A stretch of 23,388 nucleotides of DNA from CAZLMW01 sp964560875. GTDB taxonomy: Bacteria > Myxococcota_A > UBA9042. Position 1 is the stretch's first letter, and each line of letters begins with the position of its first letter. The translations under genes and the position numbers were made by a program. A model generated the notes under the pieces. It had not been told where the DNA came from, ran no database searches, and saw nothing but the letters and a program-made list of their open reading frames with translations. Location: positions 1-23,388 of the forward strand of contig CAZLMW010000120.1 in NCBI GenBank assembly GCA_964560875.1, in the 5' to 3' direction. Below are positions 14,823 to 23,046 of this stretch, in pieces.

Positions 14823-15617
14823 ATGGCTAGTCCGGGCACCCTATACGAGTGGATCGAGACGCTGCCCGAAGACGGGCGCTACGTTTTCTCGCGCGCGGAA
14901 GCCGAGGATGTGACCGACGCTTCCGACGCGGCGATCAAGATGACGCTCTACCGCCTGAAGAAGAGTGGTGCGATCGTAAGTCCACGTCGCGACTTCTTCG
15001 TGGTGGTGCCTCGCGAGTACCGCTCGGCCGGGAGTCCCCCGGCGAGCTGGTTCATCGACGACCTCATGCTGCACCGGGGACGACGGTACTACGTGGCGCT
15101 GCTCAGCGCGGCCGCGCTCAACGGTGCCGGGCATCAGCAGCCGATCGCGTTCCAGGTCATCACCGACACGGTCGAGCGCGCCGTCGAGGTCGGGCGGGTC
15201 CGGGTCGAATTCCACGTCAGCAACCTGGTCGAGGGTGCGGCGACGGAACGCGTGCAGACCGAGACGGGAAACTTGGTGGTCTCGACGCCGGAGACGACGG
15301 CGTTCGACCTGGTCCGCTTCCCGTCCTCGTGCGGCTACTGGAACAACATCGCGACGGTGCTCTCCGAGCTCGCCGAGAAGATGGTTCCGGACAAGCTTGC
15401 GGCCGGTGCGGAGCGAGTCGCGCGCAGCGACGTCCAGCGACTCGGCTGGCTGCTCGACCTCGTGGAAGAAACCGCGCTCGCCGATGCTCTGGCCAAGAAG
15501 CTGGAGGGTGAGCGCCTCCTGCCCACGCCTCTGACCAGCGCGCGCGAGAGCGCTGACGCCTCCCTCGACCCACGATGGCGGGTTCTGGTCAACGACGAAG
15601 TGGAGCCCGACCTGTGA
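14823..15617 (+). CDS. AbiEi-type antitoxin / transcriptional repressor of a type IV toxin-antitoxin locus
   Basis: The 264-aa protein has an N-terminal winged helix (about 1-65: LYEWIETLPEDGRYVFSRAE, then IKMTLYRLKKSGAIVSPRRD). Next come PPASWFIDDLM and RRYYVALLSAAALNGAGHQQ with PIAFQVIT, the signature of AbiEi proteins. The C-terminal domain includes VSTPETTAFDLVRF. AbiEi represses the operon and neutralises the AbiEii nucleotidyltransferase without direct binding, according to knowledge of the family. The start has an AGAGG seven bases upstream. Its stop overlaps the GTG start of the toxin gene (GTGA at 15614-15617), so translation is coupled. Confidence 0.88.
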   Translation: MASPGTLYEWIETLPEDGRYVFSRAEAEDVTDASDAAIKMTLYRLKKSGAIVSPRRDFFVVVPREYRSAGSPPASWFIDDLMLHRGRRYYVALLSAAALNGAGHQQPIAFQVITDTVERAVEVGRVRVEFHVSNLVEGAATERVQTETGNLVVSTPETTAFDLVRFPSSCGYWNNIATVLSELAEKMVPDKLAAGAERVARSDVQRLGWLLDLVEETALADALAKKLEGERLLPTPLTSARESADASLDPRWRVLVNDEVEPDL

Positions 15618-16165
15618 TCCCGAAGGCAGCCATCACTGCGTGGCGGAAGGCCGCGCCGTGGGGCGAGGACTGGCAGGTCGAGCAGGACCTCATCCTCTCG
15701 CGGGCGTTGGTCGACATGTTCAGCCGGCCGACCGTCGCGCAGCAGGCGGTGTTCCGTGGTGGCACCGCACTCCACAAGCTCTTCTTCGACCCGCCCGGTC
15801 GCTACTCCGAGGACATCGATCTGGTGCAGCGCGACGCCGGGCGCATCGGTCCGCTCATCGATGAGATCCGAGACGCCCTCGACCCGTGGTTCGGTCAGCC
15901 GAAGTGGAAGGCCGGAAAGGGGCGCTTCACCCTCTACTACCGCTTCGAGACTACGATGGCGCCCGTGGTCCGGTCCCGCGTAAAGCTGGAGATCAACACG
16001 CGGGAGCACTTCGCCGTCCACGGCCTTGCGACGCGCGGGTTCGAAGTCGAGAACCGCTGGTCGATGAAGGGCAGTGGCGCGAACACACGCGCTTCGGCAA
16101 GAGCGTCAGCGTTCTCACGTGAGCGTTCTCAGGTACGTCCTTATTCCTTTTACTCTCACAACTAA
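15614..16165 (+). pseudogene. Truncated AbiEii-type nucleotidyltransferase toxin
   Basis: It starts at GTG 15614, overlapping the antitoxin stop. The first 150 or so residues are a good AbiEii N-terminal domain: an N-terminal helix, FRGGTALHKLFF (motif I) and RYSEDIDLVQ with the metal-binding DxD (motif II), then VKLEINTREHFA. After about residue 155 (ENRW) similarity stops; the next 28 residues (Ser/Arg/Ala-rich) are unlike the family and the frame closes at 183 aa. Full-length AbiEii proteins are near 300 aa and need the missing C-terminal conserved Lys and Asp motifs. The toxin is therefore probably dead while its antitoxin is intact. No continuation is visible in other frames. Confidence 0.75.
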
Positions 16166-16582
16166 CTGAAATTGTTTGCGCGTGGCACTTGGTATCCCCC
16201 GAATCGGGAAAAGGAACGTACCTGAGACGTCACCCCGGGTCGCGCAGCCCTTGCAGGTTGGCGGCAGGTGGGGTCTTTGCGAGTGTCTCAAGCATCGGAG
16301 GGCACGTACCGAGGATGTGTCCCGGTCGCCGGGGTTCAAGCGCCCGCGGCCCGGGGACCACGGTTGCGAGCGGAGTTGGTGGCGCCGCTGGGTGATCGCG
16401 GGCGACGTCAACCGTTTCGGCACGGGGATGCAAGGTTGGTTGGCGGATTGGAGAGCTCGATGGAGCTATGCAAGGGGTTCGCGGATCTCCTCGCGGCGCT
16501 CGACGGCACGGCATTGGCCTGCACTTCGGCCCAAGGCGCGCGAGCGCACTGACAGGCTGGATATAGCCCGAGCCTCGCTGCC
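16166..16582. other. Gene-free interval before the Ser/Thr kinase
   Basis: I see no convincing gene here. Short frames lack start signals and family motifs. It opens with an AT-rich patch (TTATTCCTTTTACTCTCACA, 16140-16159), as expected at a deletion or insertion junction behind the truncated toxin. It also holds a small CCCGA-A-TCGGG palindrome (about 16197-16207). No clear promoter for the kinase could be placed; TATAGC near 16562 lacks a -35. Confidence 0.5.
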
Positions 16583-18760
16583 ATGTACTATCCGACGGAT
16601 ATGAGTCCAGATACACTGGTCGGCGGCAAGATCGACGGTCGCTATCGCGTTGAGCAGCTGCTCGACAGCGGCGCGTTCGGGCATGTCTACATCGCGACAC
16701 AGCTCTCTGTCGGCCGCAAAGTCGCCATCAAGGTCCTGCAAGCGCAGCACTTGGACCGTCCGGAGATCGTCGAGCGTTTCAAGTTGGAGATGCGGGCGAC
16801 GGTCCGCGTGGAGCACCGAAACACAGCGCGGGTGCACGACTTTGGCCAGCTGCCGGACGGCCGCCTGTACCTGGTGATGGAGTTCTTGCGCGGTCGGACT
16901 GTTCGCGATGACTTGCGCGACAACGGACCAATGTCCGTCGCCCGTGTAGTCCGCATCGGACAGCAAGTAGCGCGCGCGCTCGCGGCCGTGCATCACCACG
17001 GCATTGTTCATCGCGATCTGAAGGCGGAGAACGTGATGCTGGTCGAGCGCTACAGCGAGCAGGACGTCGTCAAGCTGCTCGACCTCGGCATCGCATTCGT
17101 GCCAACCACCGGGGAAGGGCCACGGCTGACGGGCGCTGACGCGTGGCTGGGCACCCCGGAATACATGGCGCCGGAACTCGTGCGGGCCCTGGAGTGCACG
17201 TCGCAGTCAGACCTGTACGCGCTCGGCGTGCTGCTCTACGAGATGCTAATTGGTGAGGTGCCGTACCGGGCGACCAACCCGCTGTCGACGGTCTACCAGC
17301 ACGTCAACGATCCGGTGAAGGACCCGAGCGAAAGAGCCGACCTGCCGGTCGCTTTGGCAGACCTCTGCCTGTCACTGATGGCGAAGTTGCCCAAAGACCG
17401 TCCTCATAGCGCTGGGGCGGTCGCGAATCGGCTGGCTGAGATCCTCCAAGTCGACGCCGCCGCAGAGCCCCACCGACGCGCGCCTGTGGCCGCCGGCGCG
17501 GCAGGGCAACCGAGTCCGGCGACGCGCACCGACGTCCGCCCCGGTGGCGTGCCGGTGTCTTGTGCGCCCGGCCCCGGCGACCGGCCACCTGGAGGGCCCG
17601 CCGTGGCGGCGACGGGACCCATCGGAGGTGCCGCGGTCGACGATGACGCGCGAAACGCGATGGCCATTGTGGTCAACGGGAACGCCGACGCCAGCAGTCA
17701 ACCGCCCCCCGGAGCGCACCGTGACGCCGGCGAGATGGCGCTCGACGCGACTCTCGTGCCCGACGCGGCCACGGGCGGCGTCAAACCAGGCCCGCTCGTC
17801 GCGAGCCTCGCCGTCTTGCTCGCCGGCGCGGGTGCATATTTGGCGCTCACAGCCAACGACGCTGCAAAGACGCCGGGCGAGATCGGCAATCCAGCCGCAA
17901 GTGGGGCGCCCGGGCGCGACGCGTCCACTGCGGTCGCCCGGCCACACAGCTCCGCGAACGCGCCGATTCCGGTCGCGCCGGCGCCGACTCCAGCACCGCC
18001 GAGACGACCGCCAGGTAGCACGAGGAGCGAGGCGCGAGCCGCCTGGGACAAGGCCCTTCGCCGCTGTGGGCTGGGGCCGTGGCCGTCGAGCTGTGCAGCG
18101 CCTCGTCGCGCGACAGCGAAGGCCGTGGTGTTGCTCAGAGACGCGTGCCGCGGCAAACGTTCACGACGCTCGAGGCGCAAGCGAGCCAACAAGTCCGCGT
18201 CAGCCGTGTCGCTGCTCGCGGGCGCGTACGTTTCAGCGGTGGTCCAGAAGAAGTACGGGGCGGCGCTCGCAGACGCTGTGGCGGCAAGCCGAAAGTGCGA
18301 CGCGGCGGCGGGCCCACACTTCATCGCCGGCAAAGCAGCGCTGCGGCTCGGCCGCGGGACCGAAGCGCTTGCCTATCTCCGTCGCACGACCGTCCTGGCA
18401 CCCACGCTCCCCGCGCCGTGGTATGAGCTCGCTGTCGCCCAGGTCGCCGCGGGCCAGACGACGGCGGCTATCGCGTCGCTCGCGAAGTTGCGAAGACTGC
18501 AACCGGCACACCGCCGCGTCGACCGCTTGTTGGGCCACGCGCTGCTACAAGCCGGCGATCACGCTCGGGCAACGAAGGCGCTGAAGCGAGCCATCGCACG
18601 AGCACCGAATGACGCGCTCAGTCACTTCCTACTCGGGGCGGCGCAAGAAGCCAGCGGTGCCAATGACCGAGCGGCGAGCAGCTACTGCCGGGCAGCCGAG
18701 CTGGGCCACGCGGCTGCGCGCAGCAGATGTGGTGACAAACGCGGATCGGAGAATCCATAG
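16583..18760 (+). CDS. Transmembrane Ser/Thr protein kinase (PknB-like) with C-terminal TPR-like domain
   Basis: The start is 16583 or 16601; neither has a clear ribosome site. From 16583 it is 725 aa. The cytoplasmic kinase domain (about 20-292) has a glycine loop LLDSGAFGHVY, the ATP lysine K50 (VAIKVL), HRDLKAEN with catalytic D145, a metal-binding DLG (D167, where most kinases have DFG), and GTPEYMAPE. It should be an active kinase. A Pro/Ala-rich juxtamembrane segment leads to one membrane helix (about 403-425, LVASLAVLLAGAGAYLALTA). The external part has a Pro-rich linker, a Cys/Arg-rich segment and three to four TPR-like helical pairs (about 570-715). The signal and targets are unknown. 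It is convergent with the OmpA/VWA operon, 29 bases away. Confidence 0.9.
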   Translation: MYYPTDMSPDTLVGGKIDGRYRVEQLLDSGAFGHVYIATQLSVGRKVAIKVLQAQHLDRPEIVERFKLEMRATVRVEHRNTARVHDFGQLPDGRLYLVMEFLRGRTVRDDLRDNGPMSVARVVRIGQQVARALAAVHHHGIVHRDLKAENVMLVERYSEQDVVKLLDLGIAFVPTTGEGPRLTGADAWLGTPEYMAPELVRALECTSQSDLYALGVLLYEMLIGEVPYRATNPLSTVYQHVNDPVKDPSERADLPVALADLCLSLMAKLPKDRPHSAGAVANRLAEILQVDAAAEPHRRAPVAAGAAGQPSPATRTDVRPGGVPVSCAPGPGDRPPGGPAVAATGPIGGAAVDDDARNAMAIVVNGNADASSQPPPGAHRDAGEMALDATLVPDAATGGVKPGPLVASLAVLLAGAGAYLALTANDAAKTPGEIGNPAASGAPGRDASTAVARPHSSANAPIPVAPAPTPAPPRRPPGSTRSEARAAWDKALRRCGLGPWPSSCAAPRRATAKAVVLLRDACRGKRSRRSRRKRANKSASAVSLLAGAYVSAVVQKKYGAALADAVAASRKCDAAAGPHFIAGKAALRLGRGTEALAYLRRTTVLAPTLPAPWYELAVAQVAAGQTTAAIASLAKLRRLQPAHRRVDRLLGHALLQAGDHARATKALKRAIARAPNDALSHFLLGAAQEASGANDRAASSYCRAAELGHAAARSRCGDKRGSENP

Positions 18761-18789
18761 CGCCGGCGCAGGTCACACGCCCGCGACTG

Positions 18790-19989
18790 TCACCGTCCGC
18801 AGCACGCCCGGGGCGGGTCACCCCCTGGCGTGCAGCCTCGTTTCAACCGAGCGACAACTGGATGATCCGCCGGAACCGCGACGATCTCAGCAGATCGATT
18901 GATGCGCCGCCCCCACTCAGTCGTGTTGGCAGCCTTGGGACGACCGTCGCCGAAGCCGCCGCACCAAACCACTGAGCCGCGCTTGCCGAGGGATCTGAGG
19001 AGGGCCGTGACCGTCTCGGCCCGCCTATTTGAGAGCAGCATGTTCGCGCGTTGATGACGCTTGTCGTCCCGCTCACGGCTGGCATAGCCGCTCACTGCGT
19101 AGACGAACGCTTGCTTGTGGCGGCCACGCGTCTTCTTCACGAAACGCTTATGCAGCGAGGCAAGGAATGACGCGAACTCACTGCGGGCCTGCAGCGGCAC
19201 GTGCTCACCGGGACGGAACCGGGCAACGAGCGTGGGGAACTCCTCAATGCTATGCGGAGCGCACTGGGGCTGCCAGGTGTCTACCGATTGGATATGCACT
19301 CGCGATTGCGGCCGCCCTCGTCGGTCCTTCCATACCGCGCGAACGACGAGATCATGCGTGCCACAGGCTTGCCTGAGTCGAATCTCGCCGGTGTAGACAG
19401 TCGTAGCGCCCTGCCGGCGAAGGGAAACAGGCGGCCCGACTTTGCCACGGAACCTCTCGCGCACCGTTACCACAGGCACCTTGCGAGCGTGGGCCGCGAC
19501 GACCTCCAGGGAGAGCGGCAGCGGCTTGTGCCAGTCCTTGTGCACATGGGCCGACGGTGGGTAGTGGACCAGCACACCGTTGTGGGCGGCGGCAAACACT
19601 TCGATCACTCGACTTGCCCCCCTTGCGCGGTCTCCAAGCGCTTGCACGGTCGTTGACCCGAGCTTGATTCCGGCGAGCTCGACCACCAGCCGCCCCGGAT
19701 AACGAGCGACCCTGCAGCTCGCGAGGGCTTTGCGCGGCAGCCGACCGCGGCGCGTGACCCGGCATTTGGTCGCTCCGGTGTCCACAACCACGCGCGCCTT
19801 GTAATCGTTCAGCGTGATCACGACGCCGTCTGACGAAGGCGCTGCTGCCGAGACCGACACCGCGCTGGCCCGCTTTTCCGCGGCGCCCGCTCCTCGCGCA
19901 GCGCAAGCGACCACAGCGACGACGACGACGGTCACGAACGCCGGCACAGTTGCCGCCACGGCACGGTAGTGGGCGCGGCCGTGCATCAT
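18790..19989 (-). CDS. Exported protein with a C-terminal OmpA-like domain
   Basis: The 399-aa protein has a signal sequence or anchor (VPAFVTVVVVAVVACAARG, about 15-35). The middle part (about 50-270) has beta-rich segments: ITLNDYKARVVVDTGATKCR, YPGRLVVELAGIKLG, TTVYTGEIRLRQACGTHDLV. The C-terminal part (about 285-380) is a diverged OmpA/MotB-like peptidoglycan-binding domain: an S-x-F-ASFLASL helix, YAVSGYASRERD, ANMLLSNRRAETVTALLRSL and RRINRSAEIVAV. The Arg of the NRS motif and the preceding Asn-rich helix fit the family. It begins with an ATGA overlap on the upstream VWA lipoprotein gene, so both form one translationally coupled operon. The likely role is envelope-associated and tied to the cell wall. 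Confidence 0.78.
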   Translation of the reverse strand: MMHGRAHYRAVAATVPAFVTVVVVAVVACAARGAGAAEKRASAVSVSAAAPSSDGVVITLNDYKARVVVDTGATKCRVTRRGRLPRKALASCRVARYPGRLVVELAGIKLGSTTVQALGDRARGASRVIEVFAAAHNGVLVHYPPSAHVHKDWHKPLPLSLEVVAAHARKVPVVTVRERFRGKVGPPVSLRRQGATTVYTGEIRLRQACGTHDLVVRAVWKDRRGRPQSRVHIQSVDTWQPQCAPHSIEEFPTLVARFRPGEHVPLQARSEFASFLASLHKRFVKKTRGRHKQAFVYAVSGYASRERDDKRHQRANMLLSNRRAETVTALLRSLGKRGSVVWCGGFGDGRPKAANTTEWGRRINRSAEIVAVPADHPVVARLKRGCTPGGDPPRACCGR

Positions 19990-21431
19990 TGCAGGTGGTC
20001 CAACACGCTGATGGTGCGAAGCGGGTTGATTGGCGGGGGCTCGCCCGCACCCTTGCCCTTGTCAGCAGCGCCTGAGGTGCCAACGCCGCCCGGGCGTGGG
20101 GCAAGCGTCGAGATGGAGATAACGGCTCGGTCACTGTCAATCGTCACAGGCAGCCGATGCCCCACCTCCACTCGCCTGTCCAGCAGCTTCACACGCCGCT
20201 CGATATCCCGCTGGTGCAGGCCGAACAGCAGCTCGGTGAACCGCTCGCCGACTCTGCCCGGCGTCAGCCGCTGAATCGACGTCGTCCCGCCGAGCGACAG
20301 CGCGATCTGGCGGAGCGTGCGCGACCGCGGCTCCAACCCGAGCCCGATCACGTAGCCGGAAACAGGCCGATACGTCTTCTTCAGCACGTGCCCAATCTGC
20401 CGGTAGGTGTGGCGAGGAGGTCCCGCCGTGTGGTTGCCATCCGTCAACACCACCACAACGAGCGGGCGGTGCAACTTGCCCTTCGCCAAGTGCGCGAGGA
20501 CCGGCCCAAACGGCTTGTCGAGGTTGGTCTCGCCGCTCGCAAAGACGTGTTGTAGCCCGTCCTCCAACCTGTCCACGTTCGCTTGCTTGGCCAGGGAGAC
20601 CGGCTTGTCGATCGAGTACCAGCGGTTCTTGTCCGAGAAGAACACGACGCCCATCGTGTAGTTTGCGCTCTTGTTGGCGCGCTGTGCCTCCGCCAGCTCG
20701 GCGAGCAGGAACCGCACCGCAGAGAGTCGCATCCCAGCCGGATCGTTGGACCTCATACTCGCCGACACGTCGACGAGCAGCATCACGTCGGCGCCGGTTG
20801 GAATGGCCTCGGAGAGCGAGACCGGGAACCGCCCGTTCGCGACCACCTGCGGGTCTTTACCGAGCCGCAACAGCTTGAAATGAACGAACAGCCTACGGCC
20901 GCCAGCCCCGAGCATCACGCGGGTCGTCAAAACCGCGTTGACCGGCATCTTCCCGCGGCGCAACAACGTGCGGTTGATGTCGCGCCAGCGTTCAGTGTTC
21001 TCCAGCTCCTCGGGCCGCATGGAGAACAGTGTGTCGATAATGGTCTTGTGAGGCGTCAGCCTGGCGCTGGTCAGTCGCCCGGCGGTCAGAGGCAACGTCT
21101 TGAACCCGGCTGCCCGAGCGCGGGCGTCGAACCGTTCGAGCAGCCACAAGGAGAACGCCGTCTGACGCAGCCGTCCGCCCTGATCTCGAGGGCTCGCGAT
21201 CGCCAACACCGACCCCGTAGTGGCCGTCTCCTTCGCGAGCGCCCGCTGCACGTGAGCGAGCGCTTCGTCGACGCTCGCGAGCACAGCCGGCTCGTCCGTG
21301 GGTTCGGAGCGATCGTTGAACAAGACGCGGGTGGCGAAGGGGCTGAGCGGCTTGGCGGTGCCGTAGGGGCTCAGTTGGCTGCTGCTACAGCCTGTAACGA
21401 GTATGAGCAAAGGAAGTATGTAGCGACGCAT
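19986..21431 (-). CDS. VWA-domain lipoprotein
   Basis: I start at ATG 21431, which gives a textbook lipoprotein signal (RYILPLLILVTGCSSS); the longer frame upstream is not needed. The 481-aa protein has an N-terminal region (about 40-210), then a von Willebrand factor A domain (about 212-400). The metal site is complete: DVSASM (D-x-S-x-S), GETNLDKPF (Thr) and VVVVLTDGNH (Asp). A C-terminal region of about 80 residues follows. There is no Shine-Dalgarno; TACTGT sits six bases before the ATG, so it may be leaderless. It overlaps the OmpA-like gene by four bases. VWA lipoproteins usually bind a partner protein through the metal site, and the OmpA-like product is the obvious candidate. Confidence 0.85.
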   Translation of the reverse strand: MRRYILPLLILVTGCSSSQLSPYGTAKPLSPFATRVLFNDRSEPTDEPAVLASVDEALAHVQRALAKETATTGSVLAIASPRDQGGRLRQTAFSLWLLERFDARARAAGFKTLPLTAGRLTSARLTPHKTIIDTLFSMRPEELENTERWRDINRTLLRRGKMPVNAVLTTRVMLGAGGRRLFVHFKLLRLGKDPQVVANGRFPVSLSEAIPTGADVMLLVDVSASMRSNDPAGMRLSAVRFLLAELAEAQRANKSANYTMGVVFFSDKNRWYSIDKPVSLAKQANVDRLEDGLQHVFASGETNLDKPFGPVLAHLAKGKLHRPLVVVVLTDGNHTAGPPRHTYRQIGHVLKKTYRPVSGYVIGLGLEPRSRTLRQIALSLGGTTSIQRLTPGRVGERFTELLFGLHQRDIERRVKLLDRRVEVGHRLPVTIDSDRAVISISTLAPRPGGVGTSGAADKGKGAGEPPPINPLRTISVLDHLQ

Positions 21432-21779
21432 GGGCAGACAGTAGCACGGCGTGTGAAGGGGCGTTTGGGGGGCGGCACATTGTCGGAGGGGCGCTTTGTC
21501 AGGGCGGAGACCGATGGCGGTGGGGGCGGGTTGCGGCATGCTGCGCGTCTTCGTGATACCCGGGGTCAATCAGCGAGTCGGCGTCGGCGTCGGAGGCGGA
21601 GTCGGTGCCGTGTATTGCTAAAGGTGAGCTCTTCGGGCGAGTCCCCGGGGGCCTGCAACGACGATGTCGCTGCAAAATAGAAATGTCCGGTTTGTTGTTC
21701 TCCCTTCACCCAAGTAACCGCGAACCCCGTCCCGTCCTACTACATTGACTTGGTCATATAAGTTGGCTAACTTCAGGAC
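21432..21779. other. Intergenic interval with simple GTCGGC repeats
   Basis: The stretch lies between the divergent VWA gene and the Phd/PIN locus. It contains an imperfect GTCGGC/GGAGGC simple repeat (about 21573-21607) and a fairly AT-rich, possibly horizontally acquired patch from about 21670 on. Short open frames here show no family features. The only sites I can define are the Phd promoter and operator listed separately. Confidence 0.55.
21745..21773 (+). promoter_or_regulatory. Promoter with overlapping operator for the Phd/PIN operon
   Basis: TTGACT (21745-21750), a 17-nt spacer and TAACTT (21768-21773) form the promoter. An inverted repeat, AAGTT-GGCT-AACTT (21760-21773), covers the -10, and is palindromic at 12 of 14 positions. 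The predicted start point is the ATG at 21780. AGGA at 21775-21778 is too close to the ATG to work well as a ribosome site, so the mRNA may be leaderless. Confidence 0.55.
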
Positions 21780-22007
21780 ATGATCGACGTGAACATCCAC
21801 GAAGCCAAGACTCAACTCTCCCGCCTCATCAGCGCCGCCCTCGATGGCGAGGAGGTCGTGATCTCCAAGCGGAACAAGCCGGTGGCGCGGCTTGTGGCCA
21901 TCGAGCCCCGAAGAGTGGTTCGCAAGCTCGGATGGGGAGGACCGGAGAATATGTGGATGGCCGACGACTTCGATGCGCCCCTCGACGACTTCGCAGACTA
22001 CATGTGA
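21780..22007 (+). CDS. Phd/YefM-family antitoxin
   Basis: The 75-aa protein shows the full Phd/YefM N-terminal DNA-binding fold: VNIHEAKTQLSRLISAALDG, then EEVVISKRNKPVARLVAIEP. The C-terminal 30 residues are acidic and aromatic (MWMADDFDAPLDDFADYM), the usual toxin-wrapping tail. It should neutralise the PIN ribonuclease encoded 7 bases downstream and repress the operon through the inverted repeat upstream. Gene order (antitoxin first) and spacing are standard for type II loci. Confidence 0.92.
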   Translation: MIDVNIHEAKTQLSRLISAALDGEEVVISKRNKPVARLVAIEPRRVVRKLGWGGPENMWMADDFDAPLDDFADYM

Positions 22008-22014
22008 GGCCAGC

Positions 22015-22401
22015 GTGCGCTACTTGCTCGATACGCACACCTTCCTCTGGATGCGGCACGCCCCGGACCGGCTCGGTGACAATGCGCGCGTGATTTGCGG
22101 CGATGTCGACAGCTCCCTGGCGCTGAGCCTGGTGAGCTCCTGGGAGATGGCGATCAAGCTCTCTATCGGCAAGCTGACCTTGCGTGAGCGCCTCCGCGAG
22201 ATCCTCGCCGAAGCCCGAACCGTTGTCGGGCTCACAACGCTGCCCATCGAAGAGTCCCACGTGCTTCGCGTGCAACATCTGCCGTTGCACCACCGCGACC
22301 CCTTCGACCGGCTCCTCGTGGCCCAGGCCCTGGAAGAAGGACTGACTCTGTTGAGCAAGGACCCAACGCTCGACGCCTACGGAGTAGCACGTGTCTGGTA
22401 G
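22015..22401 (+). CDS. PIN-domain ribonuclease toxin (VapC-like)
   Basis: It starts at GTG 22015 with GAGG (22006-22009) five bases upstream and gives 128 aa, normal for the family. The PIN acidic residues are all present: D6 (LLDTHTFLW), E44 (SSWEMAIK), D95 and D98 (HRDPFDRLLVAQA) and D116 (LSKDPTLDAYG). These bind the metal for endoribonuclease activity. The LPLHHRDPFDRLLVAQA block is typical of the PIN toxins paired with Phd-type antitoxins. The RNA target (tRNA or rRNA in known members) is unknown. The locus appears intact. Decayed mobile DNA begins directly after it. Confidence 0.92.
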   Translation: MRYLLDTHTFLWMRHAPDRLGDNARVICGDVDSSLALSLVSSWEMAIKLSIGKLTLRERLREILAEARTVVGLTTLPIEESHVLRVQHLPLHHRDPFDRLLVAQALEEGLTLLSKDPTLDAYGVARVW

Positions 22402-22407
22402 GGGGGC

Positions 22408-22539
22408 GGGGCGTTGGCCTTCCGCAATCGCCAGCGGCACGCGAGCGACGGCTGGGACCGCCTGATCCTGCTGGGAGCGCAGCGCTGGCGGTATGTCCTG
22501 CACGAGCGAGCAAACCAGCTGCGCGGCGGAGAGGTACTG
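22408..22539 (-). pseudogene. Fragment of a four-helix-bundle (S23-type) protein, copy 1
   Basis: In one minus-strand frame the reading is AAQLVCSLVQDIPPALRS followed by QQDQAVPAVARVPLAIAEGQ. This resembles the first helices of four-helix-bundle proteins, whose conserved core is DQLRRAASSVPLNIAEG. There is no start codon, the usual RAA is altered, and the remaining two helices are absent, since the frame continues across the PIN gene. It abuts the IS110 relic. The call is made by eye and is moderate. Confidence 0.5.
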
Positions 22540-22755
22540 TCTGACTTCTGGCGCTTGCTGCGCGTGACCGGAACAACAACCAACTGCTGCACATGACGCT
22601 CGAGAATCTCGTGAAGCCAGGCGCTCTGCGTGCCCTCCTCCAAGACGAGGTGGCGTCTCCCCGGCACGAGTCGGATCGCCTCGACGAGCGCCTCCCGATG
22701 CGTCTCGACCACCAACTCCTTGACCTTCTCGCCGGCTGCTGTGAGTACGACCAGC
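22539..22755 (-). mobile_element. IS110-family transposase relic
   Basis: About 70 codons on the minus strand read LVVLTAAGEKVKELVVETHR, EALVEAIRLVPGRRHLVLEE, GTQSAWLHEILERHVQQLVV and VPVTRSKRQKSD. This is the DEDD (RuvC-like) N-terminal domain of IS110-type transposases: the EEG motif holds the second acidic residue, and KSD is the block before the third. The true N-terminus with the first Asp, everything after KSD, and the C-terminal Ser domain are missing. The 55-bp repeat lies at its upstream edge. It is a dead fragment. Confidence 0.65.
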
Positions 22756-22808
22756 GGGCTTGTGCGCAGAAAGCGGAAAGTGCGAGCCGGAGGCTCTCCG
22801 TACTCAGC
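22754..22808. repeat. 55-bp direct repeat, copy 1
   Basis: It matches 23047-23101 in the same orientation at about 51 of 55 positions. Its core includes GCGGGCTTGTGCGCAGA and CTCTCCGTACTCAGC, and the middle holds a small GAGCC-GGA-GGCTC hairpin. It sits at the upstream edge of the IS110 relic. Confidence 0.8.
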
Positions 22809-22849
22809 GCCGGAGGAAGGAGGCGTCTCGCGACGCCGCACTCGTTGGG

Positions 22850-22898
22850 TTCGGGTCGCAGCACCGCGGCTGACGCCGCGATGCGCTCCGTTTCCGTG
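22850..22898. repeat. 49-bp dispersed repeat, copy B
   Basis: It is about 86 percent identical to 14596-14644 in the same orientation. As in copy A, a GCC/GTC-rich simple-repeat stretch follows (about 22899-22940). Confidence 0.65.
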
Positions 22899-23046
22899 AC
22901 GGTGGCCGGCGCCGAAGCCGTGTCCGTCGCCGTCGCCATGTGTGCACGAGGCGCGCCGCTGGAAGAACCGGGCGCGGAGACGGTTTTCGGCTTCGGGGAC
23001 GGGTTCGGCCACCGCCACGGAAACCAAACAGACCGACGCGCCAGCG

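Noticed and set aside
16190..16207. Possible sigma-54 site (TGGCAC) before the kinase
   Set aside because: The matching TTGC element at the required spacing is missing, and the site is almost 400 bases from the start codon.
16325..16350. GGTTCAAGC resembling a tRNA T-loop
   Set aside because: The flanking bases do not form the five-pair T-stem, and no acceptor or anticodon arm can be folded around it.
16176..16604. Open frame of 142 codons between the truncated toxin and the kinase
   Set aside because: It is Arg/Trp/Gly-biased without motifs or a ribosome site and overlaps the kinase start; I treat the interval as gene-free.
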